A stretch of DNA of 64,000 nucleotides, taken from positions 1-64,000 of the forward strand of contig SVKA01000001.1 of NCBI GenBank assembly GCA_015068725.1, given 5' to 3'. Positions within the stretch are counted from its first letter, which is position 1, and each line of letters starts with the position of its first letter. Source of the DNA: Oscillospiraceae bacterium (lineage in GTDB: Bacteria > Bacillota > Clostridia > UBA1381 > UMGS1253). A program made the translations under genes and the position numbers. Shown here piece by piece: positions 60,921 through 64,000 of the stretch. A model generated the notes under the pieces. It was not told the DNA's origin and did not search any database. It was given only the letters and a program-made list of their open reading frames with translations.

Positions 60921-61772
60921 ATGCATCATTTTCCACTTGTTGACAGTAGTGATTTTAATACACGCATTGAATTTTCGCATATAGCTCTTGACCAGAAGAA
61001 AGGCGCATGGAAAAAGGAAAATAATATTATACTTGACCATATCAAAATCAATGTTTTTGTGAGTGGGGAATTTTCGTTTTTTGTGGATGGCGTTACGCAT
61101 CATCCTGTTTGCGGCGATATTTGCGTATTGCCTCCATATAAAATGCATTGTGGACAAATTTTAAAACCGACTCATACAAATTATTTTCAAATTGACCTTG
61201 GAGTCCATGCTCTTGACATGGTTCCGGGCGGAAAAAAGCTTATAGATGAGCTTGCCCAAAAGAACGCTCGAAATACGTTTTCACATCCGAAAGGGAAGAT
61301 GGGCAATGAAATTATTGAGCTGTGCAGCCGAATAGAGCGTGCAATATTAAAAGAAGATTATGCTCTGGCTTTTAGTTTTTTGATAGAGCTTTTGTCAAAA
61401 ATTAATTCTGCCACCTCATCAAAGGGCGCGGTGTGCGCCACCACTCTGTCAAAGGCTACGCTTGATGCTATAAAAGAGATTGAGAATAATTACGAGAGCG
61501 AAATAACGCTTTTTTCACTTTCAAAGCATTTGAAAATTAGTCCGTCGTATTTATCAAGATTGTTTAAAAATGAAGTTGGCATTGGCGCTCACGAATATTT
61601 AACCCAGTATCGCATACTTATGGCGTCGCAGCTTTTAAAGGATAATTCGGTAACAGAGGTGGGATATATGTGCGGCTTTAATGATACGTCGCACTTTATA
61701 TCGGTATTTAAAAAACGTATCGGTATAACGCCCAAGGAGTATAAAAACACGCTTAATGACAACAGTAAATAA
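60921..61772 (+). CDS. AraC-family transcriptional regulator 5
   Basis: Cupin N-terminus, double HTH (FSLSKHLKISPSYLSRLFKNEVGIGAHEYL...VGYMCGFNDTSHFISVFKKRIGITPKEYK); divergent from GRE3. Confidence 0.94.
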   Translation: MHHFPLVDSSDFNTRIEFSHIALDQKKGAWKKENNIILDHIKINVFVSGEFSFFVDGVTHHPVCGDICVLPPYKMHCGQILKPTHTNYFQIDLGVHALDMVPGGKKLIDELAQKNARNTFSHPKGKMGNEIIELCSRIERAILKEDYALAFSFLIELLSKINSATSSKGAVCATTLSKATLDAIKEIENNYESEITLFSLSKHLKISPSYLSRLFKNEVGIGAHEYLTQYRILMASQLLKDNSVTEVGYMCGFNDTSHFISVFKKRIGITPKEYKNTLNDNSK

Positions 61773-61867
61773 AAAGCAGCAAAAAGCTTTTTCATATAAG
61801 CCCAAGTAACACCATAACTTACCCTTGCGTATAATATAGTGAAGTATATACGAAGGGAGGTTATGAC

Positions 61868-62200
61868 GTGATTAATTATAATACAACTGCTAATACAGGA
61901 CTTAATACGCCAAATACCGGTGATTGTGCAGCAACAGAGCAGACCTGCGTTACTCATACTTGTGTAACAAAATGTCGCAACACTATATGCACAGGCATAG
62001 TTTTAGGTTTACTTGCAGCGTTTTTGGCATTTACTGTTGGATTGCTTATAGGCGCAGCTTTTGCAGATGCTATTATGGGAGCTATGGCTGCTATAATAGT
62101 TTTGGCAGTAGTGCTCGCAGTGCTTATTTTGGTTATTTTTATTTTCAAAATATGCTTGACGGCAAGAAGGTGTCGGTGCAGGCGAGACGATTGTTGCTGA
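61868..62200 (+). CDS. Small two-TM protein with Cys-rich termini, unknown function
   Basis: GGGAGG RBS, GTG start; CVTHTCVTKCRNTIC, two hydrophobic helices, ICLTARRCRCRRDDCC tail. Confidence 0.7.
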   Translation: MINYNTTANTGLNTPNTGDCAATEQTCVTHTCVTKCRNTICTGIVLGLLAAFLAFTVGLLIGAAFADAIMGAMAAIIVLAVVLAVLILVIFIFKICLTARRCRCRRDDCC

Positions 62201-62245
62201 TTATAAAAAACAATGTAACCTGAGAGCTTTTAGCCTGTAATTGAT

Positions 62246-62287
62246 TATAAAAAACGATGCTTCATATCATATGAGGCATCGTTTTTC
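62246..62287. terminator. Bidirectional terminator
   Basis: AAAACGATGCTTCATATCATATGAGGCATCGTTTT. Confidence 0.75.
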
Positions 62288-62293
62288 TATATA

Positions 62294-63487
62294 TTATTTT
62301 GAATTTTTTAAAAACTCTGTTACCATAGCCTCAAATGCCGCTATATCATCATCCGATGGCTTAAAGTTTGTCTTAAAGCCTTCACCGAACACATTAAAAC
62401 GCAGTGTGGACAAGCGCTGGCATAAAGCGGGTACACCCTCGCCGCTCCAACCATATGAGCCAAATACAAAGGCGGGCTTTTTCACGCAGTTTACTGCATC
62501 GATTGCGCTTATAGTATCCCAGACGGGCTTTAATGCATCACGATTTATAGTGGGTGAGCCGAAAAGCAAAACATCTGATTCGTTTGCAAGGGCATTCACT
62601 TTGGATGGCTCAGTTTTTATAATATCGCAGATTTGTGCATCAAAGCCGTTTGCGGTGCAGATTTCATACGCTTTGTTTGCAAGCATTCTTGTATATCCAT
62701 ACGCTGAAACATAGAGTATTGCCGCAGTGGGCTTGTCCCTTTTCTGCGGTTTTGACCATGTTTTGTACAAGTCAATCACACGTCCGATTGAGTGCTTTGT
62801 AAGAATGGGGCCGTGGCTTGTGCACACAAAATCCTTTTCAAGCTTTTCCACCTTTGCAATGCCGTTTAGCACGTGAGGCTTAAATGGCGAGAAAATCGCT
62901 GTATAGTAGAAATTGAGCGAATATTCGTACGCATCCATATTTGAAATTTTGTCGTCAAACATGCGTGGCTCACAATAGTGGCAGCCAAACATATCGCACG
63001 AAAACAATGTTTTATCCTCGGGGATATAAGTAAACATCGAATCGGGCCAGTGTAAAAACGGCGCGGTAGTAAATTCAAGCGTTTTTCCGCCGAGGTCTAT
63101 TTTGTCGCCATCTTTTACGACTCTTGAATTAAGATTTGAGTTTGAAATTGAGGTGGCATACTTGATGCCAGGAGCTGTCGCTATAACTTCAATATTCGGA
63201 TTTAGCTTTAAAAGCTTTTCAATGCTTCCCGTATGGTCAGGCTCGGTATGATTCAAAATGAGATAGTCTATCTTTGAAACATCTGTAAGAGAGTGAATAT
63301 TTTCAAGGTACTCATCAAAATATGTTGCGTGTACTGTTTCGATAAGTGCACATTTTTCGCTACCTTTTACAAAATACGCATTATACGAGGTGCCGTATTT
63401 TGTTTCCATTATAATATCAAAAACACGTAGCGCCGGATTGAGTACGCCTATTGAATATATGTTTTCGCAAACTTTAAAAACTGACAT
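62294..63487 (-). CDS. A-type flavoprotein (FprA; beta-lactamase-fold diiron + flavodoxin)
   Basis: LNHTEPDHTGS diiron site, flavodoxin domain AILYVSAYGYTRMLA. Confidence 0.94.
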   Translation of the reverse strand: MSVFKVCENIYSIGVLNPALRVFDIIMETKYGTSYNAYFVKGSEKCALIETVHATYFDEYLENIHSLTDVSKIDYLILNHTEPDHTGSIEKLLKLNPNIEVIATAPGIKYATSISNSNLNSRVVKDGDKIDLGGKTLEFTTAPFLHWPDSMFTYIPEDKTLFSCDMFGCHYCEPRMFDDKISNMDAYEYSLNFYYTAIFSPFKPHVLNGIAKVEKLEKDFVCTSHGPILTKHSIGRVIDLYKTWSKPQKRDKPTAAILYVSAYGYTRMLANKAYEICTANGFDAQICDIIKTEPSKVNALANESDVLLFGSPTINRDALKPVWDTISAIDAVNCVKKPAFVFGSYGWSGEGVPALCQRLSTLRFNVFGEGFKTNFKPSDDDIAAFEAMVTEFLKNSK

Positions 63488-63569
63488 AATAAAATCCTCC
63501 GTATGTTAATTTATGTTTTAACGGCAAAGGCCGATAGTATACGAGTTCGCGGCAAAACGCCGCGTGGGT

Positions 63570-63728
63570 TTAAATCTGCTCGAAAGCATCTTTTCCAAGA
63601 CCGCATACAGGGCAAACCCAATCCTCAGGTAGTGCTTCAAAAGAAGTTCCGGGTGCAATACCATTATCCGGATCACCAACTGCAGGGTCATATACATAAC
63701 CGCAAGCACTGCATTCGTATTTTTCCAT
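63570..63728 (-). CDS. Rubredoxin, absent from supplied ORF track
   Basis: Minus-strand [52 protein letters not shown]; two CxxCG motifs. Confidence 0.96.
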   Translation of the reverse strand: MEKYECSACGYVYDPAVGDPDNGIAPGTSFEALPEDWVCPVCGLGKDAFEQI

Positions 63729-63890
63729 AGTTTTCACCTCCCAAAGATATAATTATGAAAAATTTGACACTTTTAGCATCTTATACAGTAGTATACCACA
63801 AACGTTGAAAAAAGAAACTATTTTTATGAAAAAATTAAAAATAAAATTTATTTTATATATCAAAGGCTATTTTGTATTAAAACAAACCCC

Positions 63891-63919
63891 TTTACAAAAT
63901 ATAAAATTTGTGATATTAT
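63891..63919 (+). promoter_or_regulatory. sigmaA-like promoter for a transcript leaving the window
   Basis: TTTACA - 17 nt - TATTAT. Confidence 0.55.
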
Positions 63920-64000
63920 TTGTGTGTATGAAAGGCTGACAGATTGCCGGTAGGCATCATATAAATTACGGTGGCGCAGTATTCTAGTCAGATCTATCTA

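Noticed and set aside
48411-61772. Interpretation as a bacterial microcompartment (pdu/cut/grp) locus
   Set aside because: No shell protein, CoA-aldehyde dehydrogenase, phosphotransacylase or alcohol dehydrogenase in the region.
63549-63566. CGCGGC-AAAAC-GCCGCG hairpin between fprA and rubredoxin
   Set aside because: Probably a simple terminator or pause hairpin after rubredoxin; not similar enough to the 18.7-kb cloverleaf to call a second copy.
1-64000. CRISPR arrays or integrated prophage
   Set aside because: No regularly spaced direct repeats with spacers and no phage structural, integrase or terminase genes seen.

Overview
The window looks like a low-GC, spore-forming anaerobic Firmicute (Clostridia) chromosome. 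Most of it is core: ppdK, trpS, wecA/wecB-like genes, a large SRP RNA next to dnaX-ybaB-recR, mltG, rsmG/noc, folD, hom/lysC, split transketolase, mrnC, cysS/cysE, yebC, typA, the divIC-yabQ-yabP-yabO-mazG-spoVB sporulation/division cluster, spoIVB and fprA/rubredoxin. Three parts are less ordinary. (1) A short accessory segment beside tRNA-Asn (~0.1-3.6 kb) carries a HEPN-type protein (RNxxxH motif, defence-like), an orphan metallophosphoesterase and a possible IS3 remnant. (2) A glycyl-radical-enzyme (GRE) catabolic system: one GRE/activase pair at 33.3-37.4 kb and an island at 48.4-61.8 kb with two more GREs, one activase, two EamA transporters, a predicted cytosolic GH28-like/SGNH fusion and four AraC regulators. 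All five catabolic units have a divergent AraC-family gene, several with repeat pairs in the shared intergenic region. (3) An intergenic element between rsmG and noc can fold into a perfect four-way cloverleaf, is preceded by a sigmaA-like promoter and followed by a terminator-like hairpin: a candidate unannotated small RNA or interspersed element. All calls come from reading the sequence and supplied translations; no database search was run.
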